Assembly (NCBI GenBank): GCA_051658525.1
Contig: JBOFMT010000060.1
Coordinates: 1 to 51,403, forward strand
DNA from: JBOFMT01 sp051658525
Lineage (GTDB): Bacteria; Bacillota_I; Bacilli_A; Erysipelotrichales; Erysipelotrichaceae
DNA: 51,403 nucleotides
Direction of reading: 5' to 3'
Each line of letters begins with the position of its first letter. The first letter of the stretch is position 1. Position numbers and translations under genes: made by a program. The notes below the pieces were generated by a model. It had not been told where the DNA came from and searched no databases. It saw only the letters and a list, made by a program, of their open reading frames with translations. This document shows positions 15,945 through 24,741 of the stretch, in pieces.

Positions 15945-17054
15945 ATGAAAAAATATACAATACTATTAGCTACCCTGTTACTTCTTTCAGGCTGTGGCGC
16001 AAAACAAGAAACACTAACAAAATATAGTGCAGATACGTTATCTGCAGGCTTTGATACTTTTATTACCCTAGTTGGGTATACCAAAGATCAAGCAAGTTTT
16101 GATGTGTATTTCGAACAACTTAAAGAAGAATTTACGTACTATAATGCCCTATTCGATAAGTACAATACGTATGAAGATTACAACTCAATCAAAGCAATCA
16201 ACGATAACGCTGGAAAGCAAGCAGTTGAGGTCGAGCCTGCAGTCATTGAAATGATCGAACTTGCGCAAGAGTACAATGAAATTACCAATGGTCAATTCGA
16301 TATTACCTTTGGTCCAGTACTGGAAATTTGGCATCAATATCGCGATGCTGGAACCATTGCCAACGAAAATGGAGAAACACCAAAACTTCCTAGCATCACA
16401 ATCTTAGAAGAAGCTGCTGCTTGTACTGGTTTTGATCTTATCGAGGTCAATAAAGAAGCAAGTACGGTTTACTTAACAAAGGAATGTGCAAGTTTAGATG
16501 TCGGTGCCATTGCCAAAGGTTTTGCGACAGAGAAAGTGGCGCAAAGTTTAGAGGCTGCTGGTTTGACTACCGGCATCATCAATGCGGGTGGGAATGTCCG
16601 TTTGATTGGTGAAAAACCTGATGCATCCGCTTGGACCATTGGTGTTCAAATTCCTGATCCTACAACAGGTGGAAGTTTAGGAAACTTGAAATTCAATGAA
16701 TCTTACTCGATGGTAACCTCTGGTGACTACCAACGTTACTTTGAATATGAAGGCAAAAAAATGCATCATATCATTGACCCATCTACCCTTTATCCAAGTA
16801 CGTATTCACGCTCTGTTACGGTCGTAACGCCAGATAGTGGAATTGCCGATGCCTTATCGACAACATTGTATACGATGTCGTATGAAGATGGATTGGCACT
16901 CATTGAGACCCTACGCACACAATACAATCTAGAAGTTGGTGCTGTTTGGGTATTTGATGAAACAACTCCAGTTCCTGATGGTGTAACAACGCTAAAAACA
17001 GGTGTTTATGAAATTATTACAACAGGAGAACTTACGTTCGAAACTTACGAATAA
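15945..17054 (+). CDS. apbE: ApbE, FAD:protein FMN transferase lipoprotein
   Basis: 369 residues. A signal peptide ends in the lipobox LLSGC (Cys17), placing the enzyme on the outer face of the membrane. Characteristic segments are AIAKGFATEKVA, GIINAGGNVRLIGEKP, HHIIDPST and DALSTTLYTM, which form the FAD and Mg2+ site. It attaches FMN by phosphoester bonds to threonines in D-x-x-[ST]-G-[AST]-T motifs. Four such candidates lie in the adjacent RnfD and RnfG, so these are its obvious substrates. It has its own divergent promoter. The ATG at 15945 is preferred over the in-frame upstream codon, which would overlap the ribosome site. Confidence 0.95.
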   Translation: MKKYTILLATLLLLSGCGAKQETLTKYSADTLSAGFDTFITLVGYTKDQASFDVYFEQLKEEFTYYNALFDKYNTYEDYNSIKAINDNAGKQAVEVEPAVIEMIELAQEYNEITNGQFDITFGPVLEIWHQYRDAGTIANENGETPKLPSITILEEAAACTGFDLIEVNKEASTVYLTKECASLDVGAIAKGFATEKVAQSLEAAGLTTGIINAGGNVRLIGEKPDASAWTIGVQIPDPTTGGSLGNLKFNESYSMVTSGDYQRYFEYEGKKMHHIIDPSTLYPSTYSRSVTVVTPDSGIADALSTTLYTMSYEDGLALIETLRTQYNLEVGAVWVFDETTPVPDGVTTLKTGVYEIITTGELTFETYE

Positions 17055-17057
17055 CTA

Positions 17058-17092
17058 AAAAAAATGCGTTGGCAAAAGCCGGCGCATTTTTA
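17058..17092. terminator. Bidirectional terminator
   Basis: AAAATGCGTTGGC (17061-17073) pairs, with two G-U pairs, with GCCGGCGCATTTT (17078-17090). It lies between apbE and the converging DUF3267 gene. Confidence 0.85.
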
Positions 17093-17683
17093 TTTTTGAA
17101 AGGCAACAAAGCCACATTGCGTTGGGTGGTCTAACAGTTTTGCATCAGGATACTTACGCAACATCAGTGCAATCGTGGTATCTCCTCCAGCAGCGATGAT
17201 ATGGAGAAGTGCTAGACTGAGCCAAAAGAAACTTCCACTCACCATCGCGACTAAAAATAAACCACCACCTAAAACAAACAAAGGAAAGAGTCCACCAACC
17301 AAGTATTGATTGCGATTTAATGGTACATCACAATGGCAATACGGTGTCAACATCGACCATAATATTCCAAAGTGTATATTGTGGAATCTGCGTGGTGTAA
17401 ACAAGGACCAACCAATGCCATGGAGCAGCTCGTGCACGACAATTCCCACAGTAAACAACACATACCAAACTAGTAAGGTTGTTAAATCAAAAGTAAACGT
17501 AACCCCCTTCCAAACACTTAGGTAGAGTAAGAAACAAACAAGTGCAATCGGACCCGCAGTGACAAGCGCCATAACATTAGCTTTCACAACCGATATGACT
17601 CCATCACTCGCTTGATAGCCTTGTGCCAACATTTCTGCCTTAGCAATCTCAAATTGTTGTATTCTCGCTTCTTTTTTTGTCAT
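17090..17683 (-). CDS. DUF3267 putative membrane zincin
   Basis: 197 residues with about four membrane helices. The second helix contains HELLHG, an HExxH motif, and a third candidate ligand (HCD or D) lies after LTPYCHCDVPL. DUF3267 proteins are predicted membrane metallopeptidases related to site-2 proteases, with unknown substrate. ATG 17683 follows GGAGAGGG and overlaps the stop of the upstream HAD gene (ATGA), so the two are translationally coupled. The longer in-frame start lies within the HAD gene and lacks a ribosome site. Confidence 0.78.
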   Translation of the reverse strand: MTKKEARIQQFEIAKAEMLAQGYQASDGVISVVKANVMALVTAGPIALVCFLLYLSVWKGVTFTFDLTTLLVWYVLFTVGIVVHELLHGIGWSLFTPRRFHNIHFGILWSMLTPYCHCDVPLNRNQYLVGGLFPLFVLGGGLFLVAMVSGSFFWLSLALLHIIAAGGDTTIALMLRKYPDAKLLDHPTQCGFVAFQK

Positions 17684-18459
17684 CGTTCCCTCTCCTTTTG
17701 CTTCCAAAGCAATAACTGTTCAATACCTTCAGCAACACCACCATCCCCTACAGGACAACTTACATAGCTCGCAATCACTTGTAAACTTGGATGTCCATCC
17801 CCCATAGCGACACTAAAACTCGCTTGTGAAAACATAGTATAATCATTTAAAGAATCACCAAAAGCTGCAAATGTAGTTTGCTTTGCAAGTGCTAGTACCC
17901 TCTGTATGGCGCTAAGTTTATCACAACCCGCAACTACCAGATCAATATAACTTGATTGCGCTGGTATGAGCGTGATCCCTTCTAGGTTAGCATAACGCAT
18001 AAGCAAGTCTTGATGCTTGCCGTAGACAATTAAGTTATAAATGGGTTGACCTTCATATGGAGGTGCTAGTGTAAAGTCTTCTCCTAAAAACGCATTGGCC
18101 AAAGTGACCTCCTCACTTACGTTTCCAACAAAATACCCCACATCCCCTTCTAAGTATAGTGCATCACCCGCTTGCTTTGCTCTTTTTAGTATTTGTTGAA
18201 CTAGTGCACTTGCCATGTAGGTTTGATAGATACAAACACGTTGTGCATTGTAAATCGCTTGCCCATTCAAACAAATATAATAACTCCAAGCAATCTCATC
18301 ACAAATTCCTGCATCCATCACGCTTTGCAAACTCTTACCCGTTGCTAACGCAATGGGCATTTGTGCTTGTAATGTCTTGAGCGCTGCCATGCTTGTTGGA
18401 TGCATCGCGTGTGTAAGTGGATCTAACAAGGTACCATCGACATCAAAAAAAGCTATCAT
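17680..18459 (-). CDS. HAD-superfamily phosphatase, Cof type
   Basis: 259 residues. Motif I FFDVDGTLLD is at the N-terminus, motif II is ALATGKS, and motif IV is AFGDSLNDYTMF, with a C2B cap in the middle (about 85-185). Such enzymes are cytoplasmic phosphatases acting on sugar phosphates or flavin and pyridoxal phosphates; the substrate cannot be read from sequence. The ATG at 18459 is spaced seven bases from GGGGAGG; an in-frame TTG two codons earlier is less likely. Downstream of pgi on the same strand but separated from it by a terminator. Confidence 0.9.
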   Translation of the reverse strand: MIAFFDVDGTLLDPLTHAMHPTSMAALKTLQAQMPIALATGKSLQSVMDAGICDEIAWSYYICLNGQAIYNAQRVCIYQTYMASALVQQILKRAKQAGDALYLEGDVGYFVGNVSEEVTLANAFLGEDFTLAPPYEGQPIYNLIVYGKHQDLLMRYANLEGITLIPAQSSYIDLVVAGCDKLSAIQRVLALAKQTTFAAFGDSLNDYTMFSQASFSVAMGDGHPSLQVIASYVSCPVGDGGVAEGIEQLLLWKQKERER

Positions 18460-18484
18460 ACGCAATCCTCCCCTTATAAAAAAA

Positions 18485-18502
18485 AATACCCCGAAGGGTA
18501 TT
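18485..18502 (-). terminator. Terminator of pgi
   Basis: On the minus strand AATACCC, loop TTCG, GGGTATT is followed by a run of T residues. Confidence 0.85.
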
Positions 18503-18504
18503 AA

Positions 18505-19776
18505 TTAGTTTTTCCCTAGAAGTTTAAACATGTTTTTCTTGTAAACTTCTACACCTGGTTGATCAAATGGATTGATGTCCAGTAAATAAGATGTCATAGC
18601 GATTGCTCTAAAGAAGAAATACACCATGTAACCGTATGTTTTTGCACTCATATCAGGAATCGTAATGATTACATTTGGAACGTTTCCTTCTTCTACATGG
18701 GCAGCAAGTGTACCTTGTTGTGCCATGTTGTTTACATAGTGCAATGATTTATTTGCAAGGTAGTTCATACCATCAGCATTTTTTTCATCCATTGGGAATG
18801 CCATATCCAATGTTGGTTGTTCTACTAACAATAATGTTTCGAACAATACTTTTTTCCCATCTTGAACGAATTGACCAAGTGAGTGAAGATCTGTTGAGAA
18901 GTTTGCAGAACATGGAAGAATTCCCAATCCGTCTTTTCCTTCTGATTCTCCAAACAATTGTTTCCACCATTCAGCAACCATAGTCAATTGACTTTCGTAA
19001 GTAACAAACATCTCTGCATCTTTACCAGCATTTTGTAACATACGACGAGCTACTGCATATTTGTAAGCAGGATTTGATTCCAAGCTTGGATTAGCAAAAT
19101 CAACAAATGCTTGTGCCAAACCTTCCATCATTTCATCGATATCGATACCAGCAACCGCAATTGGCAACAATCCTACAGGCGTAATAACAGAGAAACGTCC
19201 TCCGATATCTGCAGGAATCGTAAATGTTTCATATCCTTCTACTTCAGCAATCGTTTTTAAAGTTCCCTTTACACCATCTGTCGTAGCATAAATACGATTT
19301 TTCGCTTCTGCTCCGTATTTTTCTTCCATTAATTGTTTCAACAAACGGAATGCTAATGCTGTTTCGGTTGTTGTTCCTGATTTTGAAATTACGTTTACAC
19401 AAACGTTTTTATCTTTCAAGTATTCTAAAACTTGCATAATATAAGTTGATGAGAATGTATTTCCCAAGTAAATGATTTCCATTTTATCATTTGAGAATAA
19501 ACCATTTACCATTTCAATTGCTGAACGCGCTCCAAGGTAAGAACCACCGATTCCACAAACAACAAACACATCGCAAGTTTCGCGAATTGTTTTTGCAGCT
19601 GCTTTGATACGAGCGAATTCATCTTTGTCGTAGTGGTTTGTCCAATCAACCCATCCAACAAAGTCATTCCCTTTTCCAGTTTTGTTCATGATTGCATCAT
19701 GCAATGCATTAACTTGTGCTTGATATTGAGCAAAATCTTCTGTTAAGAATGCATGTTCTGTATTAAATTTAATCAT
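18505..19776 (-). CDS. pgi: Glucose-6-phosphate isomerase
   Basis: 423 residues, the short bacterial form. Signature stretches are GIGGSYLGARSAI, SKSGTTTETALAF for phosphate binding, GGRFSVITPVGLLP, and the C-terminal SLGQFVQDG region. It interconverts glucose 6-phosphate and fructose 6-phosphate in glycolysis. The start is ATG 19776, preceded by GGAGG; the upstream in-frame codon at 19800 lies in the preceding gene. It overlaps the S1-domain gene by eight bases, so the two form an operon, an arrangement resembling the pgi/yugI neighbourhood in bacilli. Confidence 0.96.
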   Translation of the reverse strand: MIKFNTEHAFLTEDFAQYQAQVNALHDAIMNKTGKGNDFVGWVDWTNHYDKDEFARIKAAAKTIRETCDVFVVCGIGGSYLGARSAIEMVNGLFSNDKMEIIYLGNTFSSTYIMQVLEYLKDKNVCVNVISKSGTTTETALAFRLLKQLMEEKYGAEAKNRIYATTDGVKGTLKTIAEVEGYETFTIPADIGGRFSVITPVGLLPIAVAGIDIDEMMEGLAQAFVDFANPSLESNPAYKYAVARRMLQNAGKDAEMFVTYESQLTMVAEWWKQLFGESEGKDGLGILPCSANFSTDLHSLGQFVQDGKKVLFETLLLVEQPTLDMAFPMDEKNADGMNYLANKSLHYVNNMAQQGTLAAHVEEGNVPNVIITIPDMSAKTYGYMVYFFFRAIAMTSYLLDINPFDQPGVEVYKKNMFKLLGKN

Positions 19777-20140
19777 TTTGTTCCTCCATCGTATTAGCAA
19801 TACGTATCCAATCTTCTAAATGATCTTTCAGTGTTTGAAACCCAATGCTCATCGCTGGCAAACGGTCCCGACGAGCAGTACGTTGACGATACCTTGGTGT
19901 ATTCACCTTCAACACTTTGATTGAAAGTTTGTAATGATGGTGTTCTACATCTTCATCAATGATGCGAGCTTCCACCACTTCTCCGATCGTAAACATCTTT
20001 TGTACGTCTTTCACAAAACCGCTTGAAATCTCTGAGATATGGATCAATCCACTGTTTTCTGAGTCAAGGCTTACGAATGCACCATATGGTTGTACACCGG
20101 TCACGCGTCCTTGTACAATATCACCGATTTTATATTGCAT
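19769..20140 (-). CDS. S1 RNA-binding domain protein, CvfD/YugI (GSP13) family
   Basis: 123 residues. An S1 domain occupies residues 1-75: KIGDIVQGRVTGVQPYGAFVSL, then GLIHISEISSG. A basic segment follows (RYRQRTARRDR), and the protein ends in a helical tail. CvfD/GSP13 proteins bind RNA or the ribosome and act in stress adaptation and post-transcriptional control. I chose ATG 20140 because GAGG is well spaced from it; the ATG three codons earlier touches the ribosome site. First gene of the pgi operon. Confidence 0.85.
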   Translation of the reverse strand: MQYKIGDIVQGRVTGVQPYGAFVSLDSENSGLIHISEISSGFVKDVQKMFTIGEVVEARIIDEDVEHHHYKLSIKVLKVNTPRYRQRTARRDRLPAMSIGFQTLKDHLEDWIRIANTMEEQND

Positions 20141-20163
20141 TTCATCCACCTCACTTCTAATTT

Positions 20164-20197
20164 ATTATATCATAAACATCATTTCATGTGTTATAAT
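20164..20197. promoter_or_regulatory. Overlapping divergent extended -10 promoters
   Basis: The minus strand has TGATATAAT (TATAAT at 20164-20169) for the S1-pgi operon. The plus strand has TGTTATAAT (TATAAT at 20192-20197) for the DUF212 gene. Neither has a clear -35. Confidence 0.6.
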
Positions 20198-20231
20198 AAA
20201 ACGGTACAACAAACAAAATCTTAAGAAAGGA

Positions 20232-20714
20232 ATGTTAGGTTTTCTAACAACACAACATATGCTATTAGATTATTTCCCATTGATATGTGCCTTGAGCGCC
20301 AATATCCTTGCCCAAATTTTAAAACCCGTGTTCCTCTATTTTAGGACACGAAAATTTGATATCCGTCAAACCATTGCGAGTGGCGGTTTTCCAAGTTCTC
20401 ACACGTCTACCGTAGTAGCCCTTAGTATTGCAATCGGTCTATTGGATGGATTTGATTCTCATTTGTTTATGGTTACGTTGATTTTTTCTGGTATTATCAT
20501 TTATGATGCGATTAACGTCCGTTATTACGCTGGAAAAAACATCGAGTTGACGCAACAACTCATTAGTGATCTTCAAGAGATGACAACGCTTGAATTCTTA
20601 AGTCCTATTTACCAAGAAAAACTAAAACAAGTTTTGGGACATAAAACAATTGAGGCGATTGGTGGTATCCTACTTGGTGTAATAACAACATTTGTGTTAT
20701 ATTTGTTCATATAG
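20232..20714 (+). CDS. DUF212 divergent PAP2-family membrane protein
   Basis: 160 residues. The family motif reads TIASGGFPSSHTSTVVAL, a PAP2-phosphatase-like signature, followed by YDAINVRYYAGKN and a C-terminal membrane helix. Homologues such as YuiD of Bacillus are annotated as acid-phosphatase/haloperoxidase-related, but their reaction is unproven. ATG 20232 sits close to AAAGGA; the in-frame ATG at 20259 (MLLDYFPL) aligns well with the usual N-terminus and could be the real start. The next gene follows after 15 bases, probably co-transcribed. Confidence 0.82.
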   Translation: MLGFLTTQHMLLDYFPLICALSANILAQILKPVFLYFRTRKFDIRQTIASGGFPSSHTSTVVALSIAIGLLDGFDSHLFMVTLIFSGIIIYDAINVRYYAGKNIELTQQLISDLQEMTTLEFLSPIYQEKLKQVLGHKTIEAIGGILLGVITTFVLYLFI

Positions 20715-20729
20715 ATAGAGGAGTTTATT

Positions 20730-20963
20730 ATGAGTGAAATCGAAGTTCAAATTTTAGAAGTCATCGATAAGGTTCGTCCCTACTTATTGCGCGACGGTGG
20801 TGACTTAGAATACATCGCCTTCAATGAAGGTTTGGTTTATATTAAGATGTTAGGTGCTTGTAGTGATTGTTTATCCCTAGACGATACGATTACAATGGGT
20901 GTAGAAGCGATTTTAATGGAAGAAGTTCCAGGCGTTAAAGGTGTTAGAGTTGTCAATGATTGA
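20730..20963 (+). CDS. NifU-like C-terminal domain protein (Fe-S scaffold/carrier)
   Basis: 77 residues: a single Nfu domain with LLRDGGDLEYI and the CxxC pair in GACSDC that binds a bridging 4Fe-4S cluster in dimers. It delivers clusters to apo-proteins; nearby clients include RnfB and RnfC. It has a GAGG-type ribosome site and ends at a hairpin that overlaps its stop. Confidence 0.93.
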   Translation: MSEIEVQILEVIDKVRPYLLRDGGDLEYIAFNEGLVYIKMLGACSDCLSLDDTITMGVEAILMEEVPGVKGVRVVND

Positions 20964-20975
20964 CAACTTTTTTTA
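20948..20975 (+). terminator. Terminator after the Nfu gene
   Basis: AGTTGTCA (20948-20955) pairs with TGACAACT (20961-20968) and T residues follow; the stop codon lies in the loop. Confidence 0.8.
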
Positions 20976-21039
20976 TTCCCTCTTCCCATACACAAAGAAA
21001 ACCCTTACAATAATAGAGTAATATACGGGGGTAGTTATC

Positions 21040-21435
21040 ATGAAACGATGGTATTTATTAGTTTTAATCCTGTTTTTAGTTGGTTGCAGTGCGCCTAAAT
21101 TAAACTCACAAGAAAGTCAAGCCTTTGGCTTATTGACTCCTTTTTTAGATGCCACGCTTCAAATGGATGCGAAAAAGGTCGAAGTTGTTGATGGTTTTAT
21201 TGTACTGAGTGGATACCAAGAAGACGACGTATATGGCTTATATGCTGATGTGGTAACAACAAGCGGAGATGAAAAGCAAGGTGGTTGTATCTTTTTTAGT
21301 ATCGATGGAACAAGCGAAATCGTTAATGATGCGGCTTGTAATTCTAGTGTGAATTTATTAATCGAAACAGAGCAAGCACTTGTTCTAGATGTAGATAAAT
21401 TTAATGCTCACATCAAAGCATATCGAAAAAAGTAA
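21040..21435 (+). CDS. Small lipoprotein of unknown function
   Basis: 131 residues. A signal peptide ends in a lipobox LVGC, giving a lipid anchor on the outer face. The rest is one compact domain of strands and a C-terminal amphipathic helix, with two further cysteines in the mature part (GGCIFF and AACNSS) that could form a disulfide. I do not recognise the family. The gene stands alone between two terminators, with a GGGGG ribosome site. Confidence 0.7.
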   Translation: MKRWYLLVLILFLVGCSAPKLNSQESQAFGLLTPFLDATLQMDAKKVEVVDGFIVLSGYQEDDVYGLYADVVTTSGDEKQGGCIFFSIDGTSEIVNDAACNSSVNLLIETEQALVLDVDKFNAHIKAYRKK

Positions 21436-21444
21436 CCGATGAAT

Positions 21445-21487
21445 AAAGAACCCTTGATCACAAACAATTGTGACCAGGGGTTCTTTT
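21445..21487. terminator. Bidirectional terminator
   Basis: A long hairpin: AAAGAACCC (21445-21453) pairs with the GGGTTCTTT arm ending at 21486, with a second inner stem ATCACAA/TTGTGA. Confidence 0.85.
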
Positions 21488-21488
21488 A

Positions 21489-21953
21489 TTATGATTTAAT
21501 GTTGGAAAAGAAAGCATCCAACGCCGTTTTTGGAATAGCATACGTCGCATCCGTTGTCGCAGGTGTCCATTCAAGCAACGATTGGACTTCGCCATTTTCA
21601 TAAGCAATTAACGTTGGGGAGTATTGGACCCCAAACTGTGCTTTCATCCCTTCTCTTAAGGTTTTATCTTGCAGCCCTTCTGGTAACTCTACATCCAAGT
21701 CTACAACGTAGATGGACGCCATACTAGAATTTTTTGCTGTTTCTGGCAAGAGATAGTTGTTTTGAAAGTTGATTGCGTCACCACAAAGTGTTACCCAACC
21801 AAAATATACAACCATGGTTTCTTTCGCATCAATTTTTTCTTGTAGTTGTGCAAAACTCAAATGAGTAAAATCATCCATTTCCATTTGTGCCGGTTGTTTG
21901 TTGCAACCAACCAAACCTACAAGAAGAATAAGAACAATCCCGAGTTTTTTCAT
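21489..21953 (-). CDS. Thioredoxin-fold lipoprotein lacking CxxC
   Basis: 154 residues. The lipobox is LVGC near residue 17. The mature part has thioredoxin-fold features: MVVYFGWVTLCGDAINF at the active-site position, DVDLDVE-like strand, and YSPTLIAYENG with the cis-proline. The usual CxxC is reduced to one cysteine (LCGD), so ordinary disulfide exchange is unlikely without a partner. It follows ktrA by 18 bases on the same strand and so belongs to the potassium-uptake transcript, an unexplained association. Confidence 0.72.
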   Translation of the reverse strand: MKKLGIVLILLVGLVGCNKQPAQMEMDDFTHLSFAQLQEKIDAKETMVVYFGWVTLCGDAINFQNNYLLPETAKNSSMASIYVVDLDVELPEGLQDKTLREGMKAQFGVQYSPTLIAYENGEVQSLLEWTPATTDATYAIPKTALDAFFSNIKS

Positions 21954-21971
21954 ACGCTTCCCCCAATTGAT

Positions 21972-22655
21972 CTAGTTGATTTTATCGATATCCTCGATTA
22001 CAGAAATTTCCGCAATGACCAATAAATGATCGTCTTGGTGAATCGTGTAGTTGGCATCGAAGGTAATTTGTAATTTGGAATTAGAACATTGTACACAGTT
22101 GCTACGAATCCCAATTACGTTAATTTGGTATCGCATGCGCAAATCCAAATCACTTAACGATTTCCCAATCCAGCTATGTGGTGGCTCAATTTCCAACACA
22201 GTATAATCGCTATCGATTTCAGAAATATCTACAATATTTTTACTCAACAATTTCTTAGCTAAACGTTCCCCAATTTCTTTTTCGGGACGCACGATATAAT
22301 CCACTCCTACTTTTTCAAGTATTTGCATATAACGTTTATTTTTAGCTTTCGCAACAACGTACGGTACCCCCATTTCTTTTAAGTTGATGGCGCAAATCAC
22401 GCTATCCTCTAAGTGAGACCCCACGGCAATGATGGCAACGTCACAATCGGATACACCAGCAGCCATCAATTCCTCTTTTTGCGTAATGTCTGCTTGTACC
22501 GCTGTGGTAACGTATTCTGAAACACGTTCTACGTTTTTAATATCTTGATCAATTGCTAACACTTCACAGTGATACTCACTAAGTGTTTTCGCAACGCTGG
22601 AACCAAAAATTCCCAAACCTAAAATAGCATATTGTTTTGTATTAATCTTTTTCAT
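21972..22655 (-). CDS. ktrA: Ktr/Trk potassium uptake regulatory subunit
   Basis: 227 residues. An N-terminal RCK Rossmann domain carries the nucleotide motif GLGIFGSSVA and acidic EVLAIDQD, and the C-terminal RCK_C domain occupies about 140-225. It forms the cytoplasmic gating ring that binds ATP/ADP and, in Firmicutes, often c-di-AMP. It follows ktrB after eight bases. Confidence 0.93.
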   Translation of the reverse strand: MKKINTKQYAILGLGIFGSSVAKTLSEYHCEVLAIDQDIKNVERVSEYVTTAVQADITQKEELMAAGVSDCDVAIIAVGSHLEDSVICAINLKEMGVPYVVAKAKNKRYMQILEKVGVDYIVRPEKEIGERLAKKLLSKNIVDISEIDSDYTVLEIEPPHSWIGKSLSDLDLRMRYQINVIGIRSNCVQCSNSKLQITFDANYTIHQDDHLLVIAEISVIEDIDKIN

Positions 22656-22663
22656 AAGACTCC

Positions 22664-24103
22664 TTAACCGATAATCAAGTTTTCACTTGGGTAAATTACT
22701 TTGTTCTTGGAGATGTCCATACGTTTACGCAAGATGGACAAAATCATCGTGATAACTCCAATTCTTCCTAAATACATTAACATAATTATGACGACTTTGC
22801 CAATAGAAGACAAGTTTGGCGTTAATCCGGTCGTTAACCCAACCGTACCAATGGCCGATGCTGCTTCAAACACGATATCGATAAACGCGGCATTTTCCGT
22901 AATGGATAGGATAAACACCCCACAAACCATCACCGTAAAATTGACACAAACAATCAAGACGCTACGTAACAGGATATCTTTTCCAATTGAGCGCTTGAAC
23001 ATCATCAAACTATCTCTACTTTTTAAACTAGAGTAAACAAACAGGAACAACAAGAAAATCGTCGTTGTTTTTACCCCACCGGCAGTCCCACCTGGAGACC
23101 CTCCAATAAACATAAACATGCTCATTAACAGTTTGGTTGGATCTGCAACCATACCGATGTCAATGGTCGCAAATCCTGCGGTACGTAACGTAACACTTTG
23201 GAACAAGGCAATCATCCATTTGTCAAAGAAAGAAAACTCACCTAAGGTATTTGGATTTTGTGCTTCCAATAGGAAGATGATCACTGCTCCACCAAGGATT
23301 AATACGATCGTAGTAAGGCAAACAATTTTAGTATGCAGGTGTAGTGACTTCCAAAAGTCTTTTGCTAGTTCTTTACTTCTGGTGAAGAAGCGTTCATTGG
23401 AATACTCCTTCCAATTAAACTCTGCTAGGCGGTCGTGTAAATCAAACCAAACAGCAAACCCCAAACCACCTGCGATAATGAGTCCCATTACCGTAAAGTT
23501 AATGATCCCGTTGGTTGCATACGGTACTAAACTTTGTGCTCCAACGATATCAAATCCTGCATTACAGAATGCCGAAACTGCCGTAAACAGGGAAACAAAC
23601 AAACCTTTGATGAGTCCAAATTCAGGAACAAAGACCAAGGCAAACAAACAAAGGCCGATGGCCTCAAATAAGAACGTATAACGGAAAATATTTTTCACAT
23701 AGAGATGCATGTTGAATAAGGTATCTTGATTCAACATTTCTCGCATTACAATTTTGTCATTCATCGATAGTCGATTTTTCATTACTACAATGACAACCGC
23801 CATAAAGGTCATAAGTCCCAATCCACCAATTTGCATCAGTGCGATGAGTACCATCTGTCCAAAAACGGTGAACTGCTCCACGGTGACATGCGTAACAAGT
23901 CCGGTTACACACGTTGCCGATGTGCTAGTAAAAAGAGCATCTAGAAAGTTTAACCATTGACCATCACGGTTGGCGATGGGCAAGGATAACAAGAATGCTC
24001 CAACGAGAATAACGAGTAAAAAACTCGATGCGATTTTTTGTACTGGCGACCACTCATCGTATCCAATTAGATCTCCGATAGTTGTCATGAATTTATTTAT
24101 CAT
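22664..24103 (-). CDS. ktrB: Ktr/Trk potassium transporter membrane subunit
   Basis: 479 residues with four M1-P-M2 repeats. The pore-loop glycines are visible as TCVTGL, FCNAGFD, RTAGFAT and GTVGLTTG. The protein moves K+ (often with Na+) across the cytoplasmic membrane. ATG 24103 follows AAGGGG; an in-frame ATG five codons later is possible. First gene of a three-gene unit with ktrA and the thioredoxin-fold lipoprotein. Confidence 0.94.
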   Translation of the reverse strand: MINKFMTTIGDLIGYDEWSPVQKIASSFLLVILVGAFLLSLPIANRDGQWLNFLDALFTSTSATCVTGLVTHVTVEQFTVFGQMVLIALMQIGGLGLMTFMAVVIVVMKNRLSMNDKIVMREMLNQDTLFNMHLYVKNIFRYTFLFEAIGLCLFALVFVPEFGLIKGLFVSLFTAVSAFCNAGFDIVGAQSLVPYATNGIINFTVMGLIIAGGLGFAVWFDLHDRLAEFNWKEYSNERFFTRSKELAKDFWKSLHLHTKIVCLTTIVLILGGAVIIFLLEAQNPNTLGEFSFFDKWMIALFQSVTLRTAGFATIDIGMVADPTKLLMSMFMFIGGSPGGTAGGVKTTTIFLLFLFVYSSLKSRDSLMMFKRSIGKDILLRSVLIVCVNFTVMVCGVFILSITENAAFIDIVFEAASAIGTVGLTTGLTPNLSSIGKVVIIMLMYLGRIGVITMILSILRKRMDISKNKVIYPSENLIIG

Positions 24104-24145
24104 AGCGTAATAAGCCCCTTAACAAATTCATTTTACTCCAAAATA

Positions 24146-24196
24146 AAAAAAAAACAACAAGAAAGTACGGGAAGTTATCCCATAATTGCTTGTTGT
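24146..24196 (-). terminator. Terminator of the rubrerythrin operon
   Basis: On the minus strand ACAACAAG pairs with CTTGTTGT around an inner GGGAAGTTATCCC-type hairpin, then a long T tract follows. Confidence 0.75.
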
Positions 24197-24203
24197 CCTA
24201 TTT

Positions 24204-24740
24204 TTAATAGTTTTTTGCTTGCATTTCGAAATATGCTTTTGGGTGTGCACAGATTGGACAAACTTCAGGTGCATGTGTTCCCACATGTAAATGTCCGCAT
24301 TCCAAACATTCCCAAACAACCACATCCGCTTTTTCAAAAACGTTGTTTTGTTTGATATTTTCATAGAATGCTTGATAGCGTGCTTCATGTTCTGCTTCGA
24401 TTTTTCCAACACCTTCAAATTTTGCCGCAATGTCATCAAATCCTTCTTCGCGCGCAACACGTGCAAACTCTGCATACATATCTGTATGCTCGTAGTTTTC
24501 CCCTGATGCTGCATCCAATAAGTTTTCAGGCGTTGATGGAACTCCATTGTGCAATAATTTAAACCAAATTTTCGCATGCGTTTTTTCATTCATCGCAGTT
24601 TGCGTAAACATTTCGGAGATTTGGACATATCCCTCTTTTTTTGCTTGCGATGCATAATATTGATATTTTGTATGAGCTTGTGCTTCTCCAGCAAATGCAG
24701 CCTTCAGATTCGCTTCTGTTTTTGAACCTTTGAGTTGCAT
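24204..24740 (-). CDS. rbr: Rubrerythrin
   Basis: 178 residues. The ferritin-like diiron domain (1-135) includes FAGEAQAHTKY and EAEHEARY as metal-binding glutamate/histidine segments. A C-terminal rubredoxin domain has CLECG and CPIC. It reduces hydrogen peroxide in anaerobes. ATG 24740 follows AAAGGA; the longer frame would start inside the upstream gene. One base separates it from the rubredoxin-like gene, its probable electron-transfer partner. Confidence 0.95.
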   Translation of the reverse strand: MQLKGSKTEANLKAAFAGEAQAHTKYQYYASQAKKEGYVQISEMFTQTAMNEKTHAKIWFKLLHNGVPSTPENLLDAASGENYEHTDMYAEFARVAREEGFDDIAAKFEGVGKIEAEHEARYQAFYENIKQNNVFEKADVVVWECLECGHLHVGTHAPEVCPICAHPKAYFEMQAKNY

Positions 24741-24741
24741 C

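Noticed and set aside
24128..24589. 153-residue minus-strand frame over rubrerythrin
   Set aside because: Shadow of rubrerythrin in another frame, and it crosses the terminator.
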